Assembly (NCBI GenBank): GCA_015501055.1
Contig: JADNYV010000049.1
Location: 153,447-217,446 of the forward strand
Source of the DNA: Mucidula mucida
Taxonomy: Eukaryota > Basidiomycota > Agaricomycetes > Agaricales > Physalacriaceae
Reading direction: 5' to 3'
DNA: 64,000 nucleotides
The position numbers were made by a program, and so were the translations under genes. Each line of letters opens with the position of its first letter. The stretch's first letter is position 1. Of this stretch, positions 49,502-60,983 are shown in pieces. A model generated the notes under the pieces. It saw nothing but the letters and a program-made list of their open reading frames with translations. It had not been told where the DNA came from and made no database searches.

Positions 49502-49867
49502 CTAAATCCGTTTCTTCTCCGCTTCAGATTTAGAGTTCTTATAACAAGATAAGCAACAGGTTAATGATTGTTGCATCATTTTCAGTTTCCTTGCTCGTAC
49601 CTCTAGCGCGCCATCCCACGCTGGCACCTCCTCGTCGTCGTCGGATCCGGATGAGATATTGATGCCCTCGATTTGACTTGCGCTTTTTGGGTACTGCTTC
49701 TGGGCGGCGGATAATCGTTGCGTCGCGCGAAGACGATTTGTGGGCTCGCTGACATGGTGGCGACTTACGCCGCCTTGCAGTCCGTGCGGGGGCATAGGAG
49801 GAGCAAAAAGGTAATGGAGCAAGTTAGAAGGCTTCTTTACTGAAAAGAGGGCATCGGGTCGAGTCAA
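49502..49867 (-). CDS. Hypothetical small protein
   Basis: 121-residue frame with an acidic patch (SGSDDDEEVP), a basic helix (EVRARKLKMMQQSL) and CCLSCYKNSKSEAEKKR before a TAG. The same frame continues past that stop for about 40 codons as a further charged helix (ELKRSGFEQETVEKLQ), so either the stop or a missed intron truncates it. Not recognised. Lies between the P450 and GH43 genes. Confidence 0.35.
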   Translation of the reverse strand: MTRPDALFSVKKPSNLLHYLFAPPMPPHGLQGGVSRHHVSEPTNRLRATQRLSAAQKQYPKSASQIEGINISSGSDDDEEVPAWDGALEVRARKLKMMQQSLTCCLSCYKNSKSEAEKKRI

Positions 49868-50001
49868 TCTTTATCGTCGTAGTCCCGAATCAACCAAGGC
49901 GTGCTGATAACTCCACCCGAATATATTCCATCGATAACAAAAGGTCACAGAGCCTGGAAACCCTCGCACACGCGTCCATGGTTATGCACACGCACTACTC
50001 G

Positions 50002-51226
50002 TCAAGCCCAGGTGCTTCGAATTAAATCATACTGCGCTTGGGTGACTGGCTTCACGACACCATGCTTAAGCAGAGATGGGAATGAACTCGTCGATGCGGT
50101 GCTGAAAGCGGCGTCATCGACGTCGTTCGTCACGTACGGAACGTATCCCTAGATGAAGAAATAAGAGCCAGTTCTGTCTCATAGTGGAACGGCACTTACG
50201 AAGGCAGTGACATATTCGTCGAGGAAAAGATAAGCTCTGTCTCCACCTGGTTGTCCCAGAACACCAATGGACCTTCTGAGACAACGTTGGTGATGTAGTT
50301 CTGCGAACCGACGCGTTTCCACGTCCCAAAAAGGCCTGCAGTAGAGCGCTCCTCCCACACAGTCAACGTAGTCTCATTCTTGATAAACCTGGCGTAGGAC
50401 TGCCCCGTCGTATCCATGGGCAAGAACGTGAGATCAATGACGGGCGTACCGCTGACAGCAATGTACGGTTGCGCCGTCGTGAATGTTTGGAAATCTGTTG
50501 TATACGCGTAAAATATTTGATCCAACGTTGTTGCAGAGCCGGTGTGCTAACGATGACATTCACTTGTCAAGTTAACGTTGCTAATGAAGGCATACCTGCG
50601 TGTCCAATGAAGAGTACAAGCGCGAGGACCACACGACGAGGAACTGCTGCTGCTCGTAGTCCCATATCGCTTCCGGCGCCCAAACCATACCAGCCGTTGA
50701 TGGCATGACTTGGACCAGGCGTTCACCGGTCCAATTAACAAGGTCGGTGCTTTCCCAAACGATGATGCCACGACTACCACGTCGCGTCGCCGCATCCCAG
50801 TTGGTGGAATCGATGTCCAGATCGGTAGCGATAATCCAGTGTTTAGAATTGTCAGGACGCGAGACCAGGTATGGGTCTCGGACTCCGCCAGTTCCAACGG
50901 ATGGAACGAGGATGGCATTGTCGCCGTTGAGCGCAGTGTATGAAAGTGGGTTGTTTCCATTGCTTAGGTGCGCGAAAATGGATGCTTCTCGGTCATCTGG
51001 GCGATACAAATTAATTTCGGGCGGGCCAATCTGTCCAAAAGACACGTACAGAAGTGAATCATCAGGTAGCCAACGAATGACTGGATTGGGTAAGTAAAAG
51101 GAGACACGGCCAAGAGCGTAGACACGAACGGCGTTGGCTCTTTTTTCGAGATCGTTGGAGACAGGTGTTCCAAAGCCGACTGCACAGATACAAGCAGAAA
51201 AAGTGATCTATAGAGAAGGATTGCAT
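50002..51226 (-). CDS. Secreted GH43-like glycoside hydrolase
   Basis: Five-bladed propeller hydrolase of the GH43 type (arabinofuranosidase/xylosidase activities in the family). Exons 51226-50596, 50546-50200 and 50148-50002. Catalytic Asp in GGVRDPYLVSRPD, further propeller motifs WIIATDLDI, IVWESTDLVNWTGER, GMVWAPEAIWD (Glu candidate) and WEERSTAGLFGTW. Two single-base losses near 51190 and 51215 hide a signal peptide whose core reads LFLLVSVQSA, followed by LEKR, a likely Kex2 site. Plant cell-wall or fungal-wall polysaccharide is the probable substrate; I cannot tell which. Confidence 0.78.
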
Positions 51227-51647
51227 GGCTGGCCAGAGTTCCTCATGTCTTTCTACAAGCGATACTCTTATAGTCATTTCTGTGCGGCCCATGGAGACGG
51301 TCCGACGGAAACAATCGCCACTCGTGACATGTTTTTCCAAGAGGGAGTTACTCCAGCGAAGATGTGAAGTCCAATTCCGAATGAAGCAGTGAGGCAGGTT
51401 ACCAGCTTGCAGCCTCGCAGTGCAAAGCTAGAAAGTTGTCATTGAAGGTTAAACAGATCGATATCAGAGACAAGCGTTTGAACGATGGAGAGGAAGAAGA
51501 GCGACGGAAACATTCCGGAAAAAGGTCAATAAACGCTAACAGTGCCGAAAAGGTGTCGTTCGGAAGGTCAACCATCTGATTCAGTTTCAGCCTGAGCTAA
51601 TTGCGACTCATACTAATAGTACACTGCAAAATGAAGACACAACAACC
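51227..51647. other. Intergenic, GH43 promoter side
   Basis: 421 bp between GH43 and GMC genes, both minus strand. No gene seen. Confidence 0.4.
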
Positions 51648-53903
51648 TTACTGCGACTGCTTTATCAAGTCAGCGGCACGTTCCGCGACCATGTATATAG
51701 GTCCTTGAGTGTGGCAGTTGGGCATAAACGGCTGAAACGTAGTCAACAAGCCGTTTACGGCCAAGAAAGACTGAAGGCGCACAATTACAGATCCATCGAC
51801 GACACGCAGTCCTTCAGCGCCCTTCACCTTCAAATCAGGACCCACAACGCCCCAGTCGGCGTCTTCGGGCGACATACTCGCGGTGCCCAGCATGTGCAGT
51901 ATGGATTGAGCATTGTTGCGGGCGAACTGTTCGATTTCGGCGTCTGTGGTGGCGTTGGCAAGATCCCGAACGGGACCAACGATGTAGTCGTCCCATGTAC
52001 TCGCGGTTAAGAAGCGCTTCACGGTCTTCACGGACTCCACCATAGCGAAAATGTCGAACTCCGTAGTCAAAGAATTGGGGTTGATACTGGGATGGGTGAA
52101 AGGATTAGCGGAGGTGAGCTTGAGGTCGCCGCCTGAAAATTCTGATGAAGACTACGAAGCGACAGACACAGTAAACTTACGAGATGTCGGCGATATCACA
52201 ATCGTGGAGAAACTCGTGTAGTATCCAGTAGACGGAACTGACACACCGTGAACTAGCCAGAGATTCTGACGCTCATTTTAGATGTCCCCGAAGCAGCTTG
52301 TACATTCGCCACTCACCGCCATCAGAATCTCGAAATGACTGGACTGAGGCCCCGCACTTGGGTCGGGGACTGTCTCGAAGATGGCCGAGTCATCGGGCAA
52401 ACGAAGGTAGCCAACATGGTTGCCTACTCCAGCCGTCAAAGGTCCTGTCCTAGTGATTTGCCATTGTTCTTTTGCAGCAGCCATAAGCGTCGAATTCCGT
52501 AGAAGGTCGTCGTAGGTCCCATTGCTGGTCACTTCGTAGACATTGGCGACAAGAGCGTGATCTGTCATATTCACACCAACAGATGGATTGTCAACATAAA
52601 CGGGAATATCCAGCGCTGCTAGTTCAGTTGCGTTGCCGATCCCGGAAAGGAGCAGAATCGTAGGTGTGCCGATGGTCCCTGCGGACAGGACGATCTCCTT
52701 CTCAGCATAAACTATGTGTACGGGAGCTGGACTTGATGTCAGTATGCATTTATTGCGCAAACCCATGATACCTACAGTCCTCCGATGCAGCAAATTGTAC
52801 TCCATGGAAGGAAGGAAGACCATCAGAAACGCCGGTATTGACCAACTTAGTGACTTGAGCGTTAATGAGAACATCAAGATTGGGACGATCCAGTGAAGGG
52901 TGAAGGTACGCAGTGGCTGAGCTGCTACGCTCTCCGTTACCGATGGATGATACAAATGATCCTATTTCTCGTCGGTTCTCATGAATCAGACCAGCAAAAT
53001 TTATTCACTTACCGATACCAAGGACGCCTTGAGAGCCTCCAGTCATGTCAAGTCGGAAGGGGAACTCAGAAGCGAGTTCCCGAGTCGTCGCAAGTACGTG
53101 TTCATCAAGAGGAATGCCATCATTCCCCGTCAAGCTCGTCAAAACGGGACCGTGGAATCCATGCTGCGTTGGATCGAATTGTCCTGTGGTATTGTGTCCA
53201 TCTGCGGGGGCCACCAACTTCTCGTTCTTGACAGGGTGGTCAGTTAAAGGCTGACTACGGAAGAGCCTGCGTACCTTACGGGCATACATTTCCATGTTAT
53301 CCCATTTCCATCCGTCGTCGCCTGTTAGAGCCGCATATCTATCCCAATCTTCACTGGATCCGTGAGAGTAGCCCATATAATCTGCGGAATGTGTGCTATA
53401 AGAATGAAGAAGACCTAAATAGAGTAACCACACGTACTAACAGTACTGGAACCACCGAGGACGCGTCCTCTTGGGTACGGAAAGTCACGTCCATTGAAAC
53501 CGCGTTGAGGAACCACAGTATAATTCCAATCATAGATGGTATTTGGCGTGAGAGTAGCTCCCAGTAATGGAATTCTCTGTGCTGGCAGAACATCGTTGTC
53601 TCTAGATTCAGAACCTGTCAGGGATACATAGGAAATGCATGAAGAGCCTCACTCAACACCAGCCTCGAGAACAAGCACAGAAATGGCGGAGTCCTCGGTC
53701 AGACGCGCCGCAATGACATTACCAGCGGTACCGGCTATTGTAACGTCCTAAGCAAGCGAGGCAGAGAGAGGGACGCGCGCGGACTTACCACCGATGACAA
53801 CATAATCATACGTGTCGTACGACAGCTCTGAAAAGTCAGTGAATAGTTTGGCCGTAGACAAAAGCCATAATGTTGAGCAAAACACAAGGGCGAGGCCAGA
53901 CAT
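51648..53903 (-). CDS. GMC oxidoreductase (aryl-alcohol-oxidase-like), secreted
   Basis: FAD-dependent oxidase/dehydrogenase, the group supplying H2O2 in wood decay. Hydrophobic leader ALVFCSTLWLLSTAKLF, ADP-binding VIGAGTAGNVIAARL, RGRVLGGSSTVN, KNEKLVAPADGHNTTGQFDP, EIVLSAGTIGTPTILLLSGI (GMC signature 2), and the C-terminal active-site His residues in HMLGTASMSPEDADWGVV and CHTQGPIYMVAERAADLI. Around ten introns with normal sites, such as 51 nt in frame inside VVDGS/PFMPN; no frame breaks. The first active-site motif reads HMLGT where most family members have HPxGT. Substrate class (aryl alcohol, glucose, methanol) cannot be decided from sequence alone. Confidence 0.85.
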
Positions 53904-54487
53904 TGAAGTGGCAGCTGGCTAGCAATTCCCCCAAAATACGCAGACTTTTAAGCGCTAGCTGCAATATTACCAATTGTGGACCTGAATGGACGCGGTTGTC
54001 GGGGCCTGTCCTGGGCCTGATGCTGTAGCGACGCTAAGGAGATTTGTATCGGCGAGGCCGTGTGTGCGGGCAGAAGCAACTTTCTCATCACCGGAATCAA
54101 CAGGAAGGCTTTGGCGTAGGCAGATAGAGTATCTTTAGAGCAAGCAAGGTCCCAGCGTGGACGTATATCGCAGGTGCACCGTACTCTTCTCTGTATTCAA
54201 TTCAAGGGGGCAACGAAGGGATGATGGTTCGTGAGAGCACAGCATGCGTTAAAGAAGCACCTGTCGATGTGCCTGAGGTGTGCGGAATCCGAGTGGCAAG
54301 GAACGAGATTTCTGGATTCTGTGCTGTCTTGTGCTGTTCTGTGGTACACGAGTTGGTCCGCTGGCCTGGTTGAACGTCAAGACCAAGACGCGGCATTTCG
54401 AATTTTATTGTTCGCGATCGGTCCGGTTTGCCGAGTAGAGCTTCTCCTCAGTCGAAACCGCTTCCTTGGATTCATTGAGGTCCTTTA
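53904..54487. other. Intergenic before the MITE
   Basis: 584 bp upstream of the GMC gene ending at the left target-site copy of the MITE. No gene seen. Confidence 0.4.
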
Positions 54488-54556
54488 GAGCCTGTTCGGA
54501 TACTGCCGCTCGCGGAAAGTGGACGTGGAAAGTGGGCTCGGAGGTCGGACCGGGCG
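54488..54556 (+). repeat. MITE left terminal inverted repeat
   Basis: 69 bp; reverse complement of 55006-55074 with one mismatch (position 16 of the arm, T against C). Confidence 0.9.
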
Positions 54557-55005
54557 TTGTCCGAGGTCGCCGCTCCACAAAGAAACGCGCTCAAGTGTGT
54601 CAGAAATGCCATTGTTGTGCTTGTGCCAATGTAAATGACTAGTTCAAGTGCTATAAAACATGTTATCAGTATAAGTTGTCCAGAAGAAGCGCCGTGTCTG
54701 AGCATGTCATGACCATTCTAAGATCCTTGCTGGTGCCCCGTCCTCCAATCGTCCTCCTTGCTTCCCCCATCCACGCCAAGCCCCATGTGGTTTCACAGAC
54801 AATAAACACATCAGAATAACAATACATTCATGGCCCCTGCACAGTAAGTAGTAGATACAAGCTTGAAGACATGGAAGAACACTACAGATATGATCAAAAA
54901 AGGGCAAGAGTAGTTCAAGCAGCTCCAAGAGGTCACTTTCACCATGTTTCTCAATGGTACGCATCAGATATTCACCAATGCATCGCTCTTGGATGAGGTC
55001 GGACG

Positions 55006-55074
55006 CGCCCGGTCCGACCTCCGAGCCCACTTTCCACGTCCACTTTCCGCGAGCGGCGGTATCCGAACAGGCTC
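55006..55074 (-). repeat. MITE right terminal inverted repeat
   Basis: 69 bp partner of the left arm, followed directly by the TTA duplicate. Confidence 0.9.
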
Positions 55075-55077
55075 TTA

Positions 55078-55678
55078 TACAAAGATACGAATGTACTGCC
55101 GCTCATGTGCCTGGACAGCTTACTCAATCACGTTGACCAGCGCTGACCGACGGGTTCCAAGCATCTTGATATCCCTGCCACTCCAACCCGAGTCGATTCA
55201 CGTCTCTCCGTCTTCCAAACCTTCAATTATCCAATTCTTGACTGCTGTGCGGGGACGCCCTTGCCGCCAAATCCCTTACGGTCTCTAGATATTGAGCTTT
55301 TACGCTGAACGACCTCGAACTCGACTCTTTTTTCCGACTCCCAAGCCAATTTTGATGGTTGCATTTCTGTGAAGTTGACATCTAAGCACGGTGATCAACC
55401 CCATTTTGCCGTTCTTTTCAATACGTTTCGGTCACCGCGAGATAACCCGGACCAGGTCGGTCAACGTGCATGATTCTTCAGAAACACGGTCGCATTCAAT
55501 TTCTTCCACTTAGCTACTGGACATCTTCTCAAGGTCCGATTGGGGGGACCTTGTACATAAAGCGTGCTCTTTCTCAAGGGTAGGGTGCTTGCCCTTCGCC
55601 ACTGTCTGGTCACTGTTGACGCCAACGCCATCCTTTCCTTGAGAGTCTGAACGACACCCTACTGTTTCAATTGAGACC
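55078..55678. other. Intergenic, no gene seen
   Basis: 601 bp between the MITE and the DUF6534 gene; presumed promoter region. Short frames only. Confidence 0.4.
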
Positions 55679-57050
55679 ATGTCAGACACTGGTATGCCGG
55701 TGGATCTTGTCAAAACGTTTGCCTTCACCTCATTTCTTCGTTTCCTCTGTGACATTGCTCGTCTAGGACTGGTCCGTTAGTGAGTCGTGCAATATGCAGA
55801 GTTAACAATATGACTCATTCTTGACTCTAGTTATTAGGTTACATCATAAATTGTGGGCTGTACGGTGCACTCTGTGTCCAAGTTTGTAGGGTTTGCAGCT
55901 TCCTTCGAACTCTTGGGCCTCTGACTTAGTTGCAGATCTCTACTATATCTCGTTTCCCAATGATCATACAAGGTCTAAAGCAGTGGTCTACTCGCTTTTC
56001 GTCATCGAAACTGCTCAAGTGGTCATGAACATATCTGACGTATTCGATCTGTTCGCTGTTGGTTACGGGGATCTAGATACACTGGATAAGATACACCTGT
56101 CCTGGCTGGCAGTGCCCATATTGACCGGTCTGGGTGCGTCTCAGTCTCTATCTCGAATCTGGCTTACACGAGGAAAACCAGTCAGCTTCATTGTGCAATG
56201 TTTCTACGGCTACCGAATATACCTGCTGACCGAGCGTTCCTGGATTCCTTCGGTCATTGCACTAGTATGCCGTCCCTACATATACTCCCTAGGTGTTCAC
56301 TCAAAGAGACCAGCTTTCTGTCACTCAATTTACTGCTGCGTTCGTCGGCGGCATCCAGGTATACTTGAAAGGTCGATTTTCTCTAATAGAGTCCACACGG
56401 ACCGCGTCGACAGTAAGAAGATCTTTAATCCCTCCTTTCTCCTCATCTTGCAAACAATTAAGTCTAGATATGGCTGGCAGGGAGCGCCGCTTGTGACGTT
56501 GTCATTGCTGGCACCATGACCCATCATGTGAGTAGTCCTTGAGTGCGCGTGCTCGCCTCTAACGTCGTGAAGCTGGTTTCGGCGGATACCGGATTTAAGT
56601 CGACCCATCTCATCCTCACCAAAATCATCAGACTGGTTGTTGAGACCGGCTCAGTAACAGGTACGTCCTTCTCTTCTAAATAGATCGTATGCTTAGAAAG
56701 CTCTCTCGGCAGCTTCGGTCGCTGTCCTCGATCTGATTTTGTTCCTCACCTTCCCTGACGCGACGTATCATACCGTCCCCGCTCAGAGTCTTGCCAAACT
56801 ATACTCGAACGCCGTTCTCGTCCTTTTCAACAGCAGAATCAAAATACGCGGGGGACGTGAAGAGGCGAAGGACTCTCATGAGAGCGATATAGAGCTTCCT
56901 TATTCGACAACTTCGACAGGATTCCAATTTGGTGGACCATTGAAATTCAACCCGCGCAGTGTCTCTCAACGAGAGAGCCGCCCGAACAACGTTGATGTCT
57001 CCTCTTGGGAGGACGATATTCAGACGACGATGCATAATATGGTCCGTTGA
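55679..57050 (+). CDS. DUF6534-family multi-pass membrane protein
   Basis: Agaricomycete-expanded integral membrane family of unknown function. Blocks: GYIINCGLYGALCVQVYLYY, SFPNDHTRSKAVVYSLFVIE (helix start), TAQVVMNISDVFDLF, IHLSWLAVPILTGL, VQCFYGYRIYLL, then TQFTAAFVGGIQVY, and the C-terminal SLAKLYSNAVLVLFNSRIKI followed by a polar cytosolic tail. At least four introns: one joining LGL to LLGYII, one inside VY/LYY (donor after GTTT, acceptor just before ATCTCTAC), one before VSFIVQCF. Some mid-gene joins (56270-56740) are not settled, so a break there is possible. Confidence 0.68.
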
Positions 57051-57316
57051 TTTTTTCCCGTTGCGTTGAGAGATAGATGTGCTTATGTTTAAGTTCAGAC
57101 AACGCCGGATACAGAAGACACCATAGCTTCTGAGGATCCAGAGGATTTGAAGAGGAAGCGGCTGTCAATACCATGACGAACAAAATGAAGCAAGAGCACT
57201 GTATGACCAGAGATGTACCCTTCATTCAGAATTGCATGACACCCACAAAATTATAAACTGTGTGACACATATTGAGTGGATGTTGACTTTGCGGAATCGT
57301 ATAGTGCCTCCTGTAC

Positions 57317-57845
57317 TGTTAGCAACTGACTTTAGCCACAAGACTAAACCAGGTACCACAGCAAGAACTAAAGGAGAAAGTGTTCGTGTTTGTAAGACTA
57401 GGCTAGGCCAGGTGTATAAACGAGATCGGAACTAAAGTACAATGATACTACACTACTGCTTATATACTAGTAAGTCTGTGTTTGGGACTCCTTGTCCATA
57501 CACGTTTCCACTAGGGATGCTCCACGCCCTTGACCCAGTGTTGTATGCTACTAGTCCGTGAAACCATTAAATACAAGTGGTAACTGCATGTAAGTAATAA
57601 TACTGAAACATCCATGTGTGCTACGAGTGTCGGTGGTGTGTATACAATGGGGAATCCATGAGGTATCGGCATGTATGATGTCATCCATGTGTTAGGCGTG
57701 TGTCCAATATGAGTACGGCTTCGGTAATGAACAGGAGTATGATTGGTGACAAAACAGATGATGAAACAGTCCGTTGGTTGATAAGACAAGGCCCCGATAA
57801 GATATGATAAGATGTGAAAGTGTGAAAATATGGTCATTCATAACA
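57317..57845 (-). repeat. Gypsy LTR copy 1
   Basis: 529-bp long terminal repeat on the minus strand, starting TGTTATGAATGACC at 57845 and ending CTAACA at 57317 (TG...CA ends). It abuts the pol fragment exactly inside the integrase core, so it is not that element's own 3' LTR. The 5 bases outside its two ends do not match, so it is not a clean solo LTR. Confidence 0.85.
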
Positions 57846-59680
57846 AAATGTGCTGATCACATTGTATCCTCCCGACTCCAGCAACTCGCCAATTATGTCC
57901 GTCCCGACTTTCTCCCATGGTTTGCTTGGTATGTCTATAGGATGGAGGGGTGCAGCCGGCTTTGTGCAATGTGACTTTGTGGCCTAACATTTTTGACACC
58001 CTTCTACGTATTCACGGACATCTTGGCTGATTCTTGGCCACCAATAGGTGCATGTGATCAACTCAAGAGTCTTGTATTGTCCCGGATGCCCTGCAAGCTG
58101 TGCGTCATGGTGCATTCCAATAACTCTTCCCCGCAATTCCTTGTCCTTCGGTATGTAAATACGATCTTTCCACATAATAAGTCTATTTTCCTTCTCTTTC
58201 CATCCTTTTTCTTTGCTTTTTGTATGTATCTGTCTTTGTTTCCTTTTCTTTGTCTGATTTTGTTAAGTAATTTGTCCTCCGGTGTATCTACTGTATGTAA
58301 AGAAAATTGAATTTGTGAAACAAAAAACTCTGGCTTGAGCAAAATAACATTTTCATTATCTTTTTCCCCCTTCTCAAGGCCTGTCATCCTTGACAAGGCA
58401 TCAGCTTTTCCCATCGTCCTGCCTGGCTTATGAATCATCTGTATGTCATATTTTGCCAACTCCGTAACCCATCGTGCCTGCCTCTGGTTCAACTTCTGTG
58501 GCTTCCGGAAGTACTGAAGGTTTTGACGATTGGTAAAAACCTCCACTGTCTCCTTAGCGCCTAGGAGATATTGCCGCCAGTCGTTGATCAAGTCCATAAT
58601 AGCCATCATCTCTTTGTCGTAGATCTCATAATTGCGCTCCACTTCGTTCAGCGCGCAAGACCAAAAGGCTACTGGTCTCCATTTTCCGTCAACAAACTGG
58701 GAAAGCACCGCCCCATTCGCATAATTCAAGGAATCCGCCTCTACTCAAAACTTGCTGTCGTCATGTGGTACAATCAGAACGGGTTCTTCCGTCATCCTGC
58801 GTTTTAACTCCTTAAACGTCTCGTGTTGCTCCATACCCCAAACCCAGTCGCCCTTCCCAGTCAGCAATGTCAACGGTTTGGCTACTTCCACAAATCCCCA
58901 AATGAAACGTCGGTAGAAATTGCAGAAGCCCAGGAACGACTATACTTCCTTCTTCTTCGTTGGCTTCTTCCATTCCTTCACCACGGCCACTTTTGCTGGA
59001 TCCATCTTCACTTCTCCTCCTCCAACAATCACTCCCAGGTAATCTACTTTGTGTGCCTCAAAACTACATTTCTTGGGTTTGAAATACAGCTTATTTACTC
59101 GTAATATCTCTAGTACCCTTTGTACAATATGTCTGTGCTCCTCGAGAGTGTTTGTAAAGATAAGTATATCGTCCAGGTAAACTATAACATGTCCGTTGTT
59201 AATCAACTCCTTCAAGATGTGATTCATGAACGATTGGAACGTTGCTGGCGAGTTTGTGAGTCCAAAAAACATTATCAATGGCTCAAAGAGTCCCCGGTTT
59301 CTTCTAAACACCGCTTTCCACTCATCACCGTCTTTGATCCAAATGTTATTGTAACCCCCTCAAACATCCATCTTCGTAAACCACTTTGCTCCCTTCAGCT
59401 TGTCAATAAGCTCTTGGATCAGCGGCAAGGGATATTGGTTCTTGATTGTCATGTCGTTCAACTTCCGATAGTCTTGTACTGGCCAAAGGCTTCCATCCTT
59501 CTTTTTGACAAAGAAGAAGGGTGATGCCATAGGTGAAATTAATGGCCATATACGCCCTGTCCGTATGTTTTCCTCCAAAAACTCATCTAACGACTTCTGC
59601 TCTGATGGACTAAGGCGATAAACCTTGCAGTCAACCGGTTTGGAACCAGGCATAAGTTCTATCGCGTGATCCCAGGGTCT
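57846..59680 (-). mobile_element. Decayed Ty3/gypsy pol fragment
   Basis: Minus-strand pol remnant in order RT, RNase H, integrase zinc finger, start of integrase core. [36 protein letters not shown], catalytic YLDD in VIVYLDDILIF. RNase H: RPVAFWSCALNEVERNYEIY, ALSRM. Zinc finger HHDAQLAGHPGQYKTLELI with HHCC. Integrase core begins PWEKVGTDIIGEL, then LTR1 follows. Four nonsense codons (59360-59362, 58940-58942, 58745-58747, 57984-57986) all fit C to T changes (CGA to TGA, CAG to TAG), and there is a frameshift near 58176. Protease, gag and the integrase catalytic triad are missing. Truncated on both sides by LTRs facing away from it. Confidence 0.88.
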
Positions 59681-60208
59681 TGTTATGAATCGCCATATTT
59701 TCACATTTTCCATCTTATCATATCTTATCGGGGGGCTTGTCTCATCAATCAACGGACTGTTTCATCATCTGTTTCGTCACCGATCATACCCCTTTTCATT
59801 ACCGAAGCCGTACTCATGTCGGACACATGTCCAACACATGGATGACATCATACATGCTGATACCTCATGGACTCCCTATTGAATACACACCACCAACACT
59901 CGTAGCACACATGGTTGTTTCAGTATTATTACTTACATGCAGTTACCACTTGTATTTAATGGTTTCACAGACTAGTAGCATACAACACTGGGTCAAGGGC
60001 GTGGAGCATCCCTAGTGGAAACGTGTATGGACAAGGAGTCCCAAACACAGACTTACTAGTATATAAGCAGTAGTGTAGTATCATTGTACTTTAGTTCCGA
60101 TCTCGTTTATACACCTGGCCTAGCCTAGTCTTACGAACGTGAACACTTTCTTCCTTAGTTCTTGCTGTGGTACCTGGTCGAGTCTCGTGGCTTAGTTAGT
60201 CGCTAACA
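59681..60208 (+). repeat. Gypsy LTR copy 2
   Basis: 528 bp, TGTTATGAATCGCC to CGCTAACA. Inserted in the pol fragment at its 5' side in the opposite orientation. Carries a TATATAAG box at 60060 and the 12-nt TAGTTCCGATCT block at 60092-60103. Confidence 0.9.
60060..60103 (+). promoter_or_regulatory. LTR promoter: TATA box and predicted RNA start
   Basis: TATATAAG (60060-60067) lies 32 bp before TAGTTCCGATCT (60092-60103), the spacing expected for a TATA-driven start. The same pair, same spacing, occurs in LTR3 (60834 and 60866) and LTR4 (62728 and 62760). Confidence 0.7.
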
Positions 60209-60454
60209 GAAGATCGGAACTACTTTCTACCACCTACCACACATCCCTGATCGTCGATCAGCACTTTGCTGTTTGATCATCGCACATTCCCCATCCCCTT
60301 TCCTGTTTACAGATCGACGGATTCCTAATCCCAGCGCACGTACACATACATGTGTATTGGTCCCAGTAGCGCCGGCTAACAGTTAGAGATAACTGCCTGG
60401 GGTGCTGGAAGTAGCCGCTCTCACGAGAACGAACTTTTGGCAGTTGCACTTTAG
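60209..60454 (+). mobile_element. Gypsy leader fragment between LTR2 and LTR3
   Basis: First 246 bp of the untranslated leader, interrupted by LTR3. Begins with GA then the primer-binding site AGATCGGAACTA (60211-60222). Confidence 0.85.
60211..60222 (+). other. Primer-binding site complementary to own RNA 5' end
   Basis: AGATCGGAACTA is the exact reverse complement of the predicted start of the element's RNA (60092-60103), two bases after the LTR end. The same site recurs at 60986-60997 (12 of 12) and 62879-62890 (11 of 12). Confidence 0.8.
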
Positions 60455-60983
60455 TGTTATGAATCGCCATATTTTCACATTTTCAATCTTATCATATCTT
60501 ATCGGGGGGCTTGTCTTATCAACCAACGGACTGTTTCATCATCTGTTTCGTCACCGATCATACTCCTTTTCATTACCGAAGCCGTATTCATGTCGGACAC
60601 ACGTCCAACACATGGATGACATCATACATGCTGGTACCTCATGGACTCCCTATTGTATACACACCGCCGACACTCGTAGCACACATGGACGTTTCAGTAT
60701 TATTACTTACATGCAGTTACCACTCGTATTTAATGGTTTCACGGACTAGTAGCATACCACACTGGGTCAAGGGCGTGGAGCATCCCTAGTGGAAACGCGT
60801 ATGGACAAGGAGTCTCAAACACAGACTTACTAGTATATAAGCAGTAGTGTAGTATCATTGTACTTTAGTTCCGATCTCGTTTATACACCTGGCCTAGCCT
60901 AGTCTTACGAACGCGAACACTTTCTTCCTTAAGTTCTTGCTGTGGTACCTGGTTGAGTCTTGTGGCTTAGTCAGTCGCTAACA
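60455..60983 (+). repeat. Gypsy LTR copy 3
   Basis: 529 bp, TGTTATGAATCGCC start, CTAACA end, same subtype as LTR2. It sits in the leader of the LTR2 element. The 5 bases before it (tttag) should recur beyond the distal LTR of the inserted copy. Confidence 0.9.

Larger units (their letters stand above)
54488..55074. mobile_element. Harbinger-like MITE, 587 bp
   Basis: Two 69-bp terminal inverted repeats (54488-54556 and 55006-55074) match at all but one position and begin GAGCCTGTTCGGATAC. Both ends are flanked by TTA (54485-54487 and 55075-55077), a 3-bp target duplication. TTA duplications and a GGCCTGTTTGG-like end are features of the PIF/Harbinger superfamily. The interior has no transposase, so it is non-autonomous. 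Confidence 0.85.

Noticed and set aside
54707..55030. Open frames inside the MITE
   Set aside because: They cross the inverted repeats, share the same translated repeat ends and show no transposase motif.
57511..57837. Conserved ~100-residue frames in every LTR copy
   Set aside because: They repeat because the LTR repeats; composition is non-protein-like and they cover promoter and RNA start signals.
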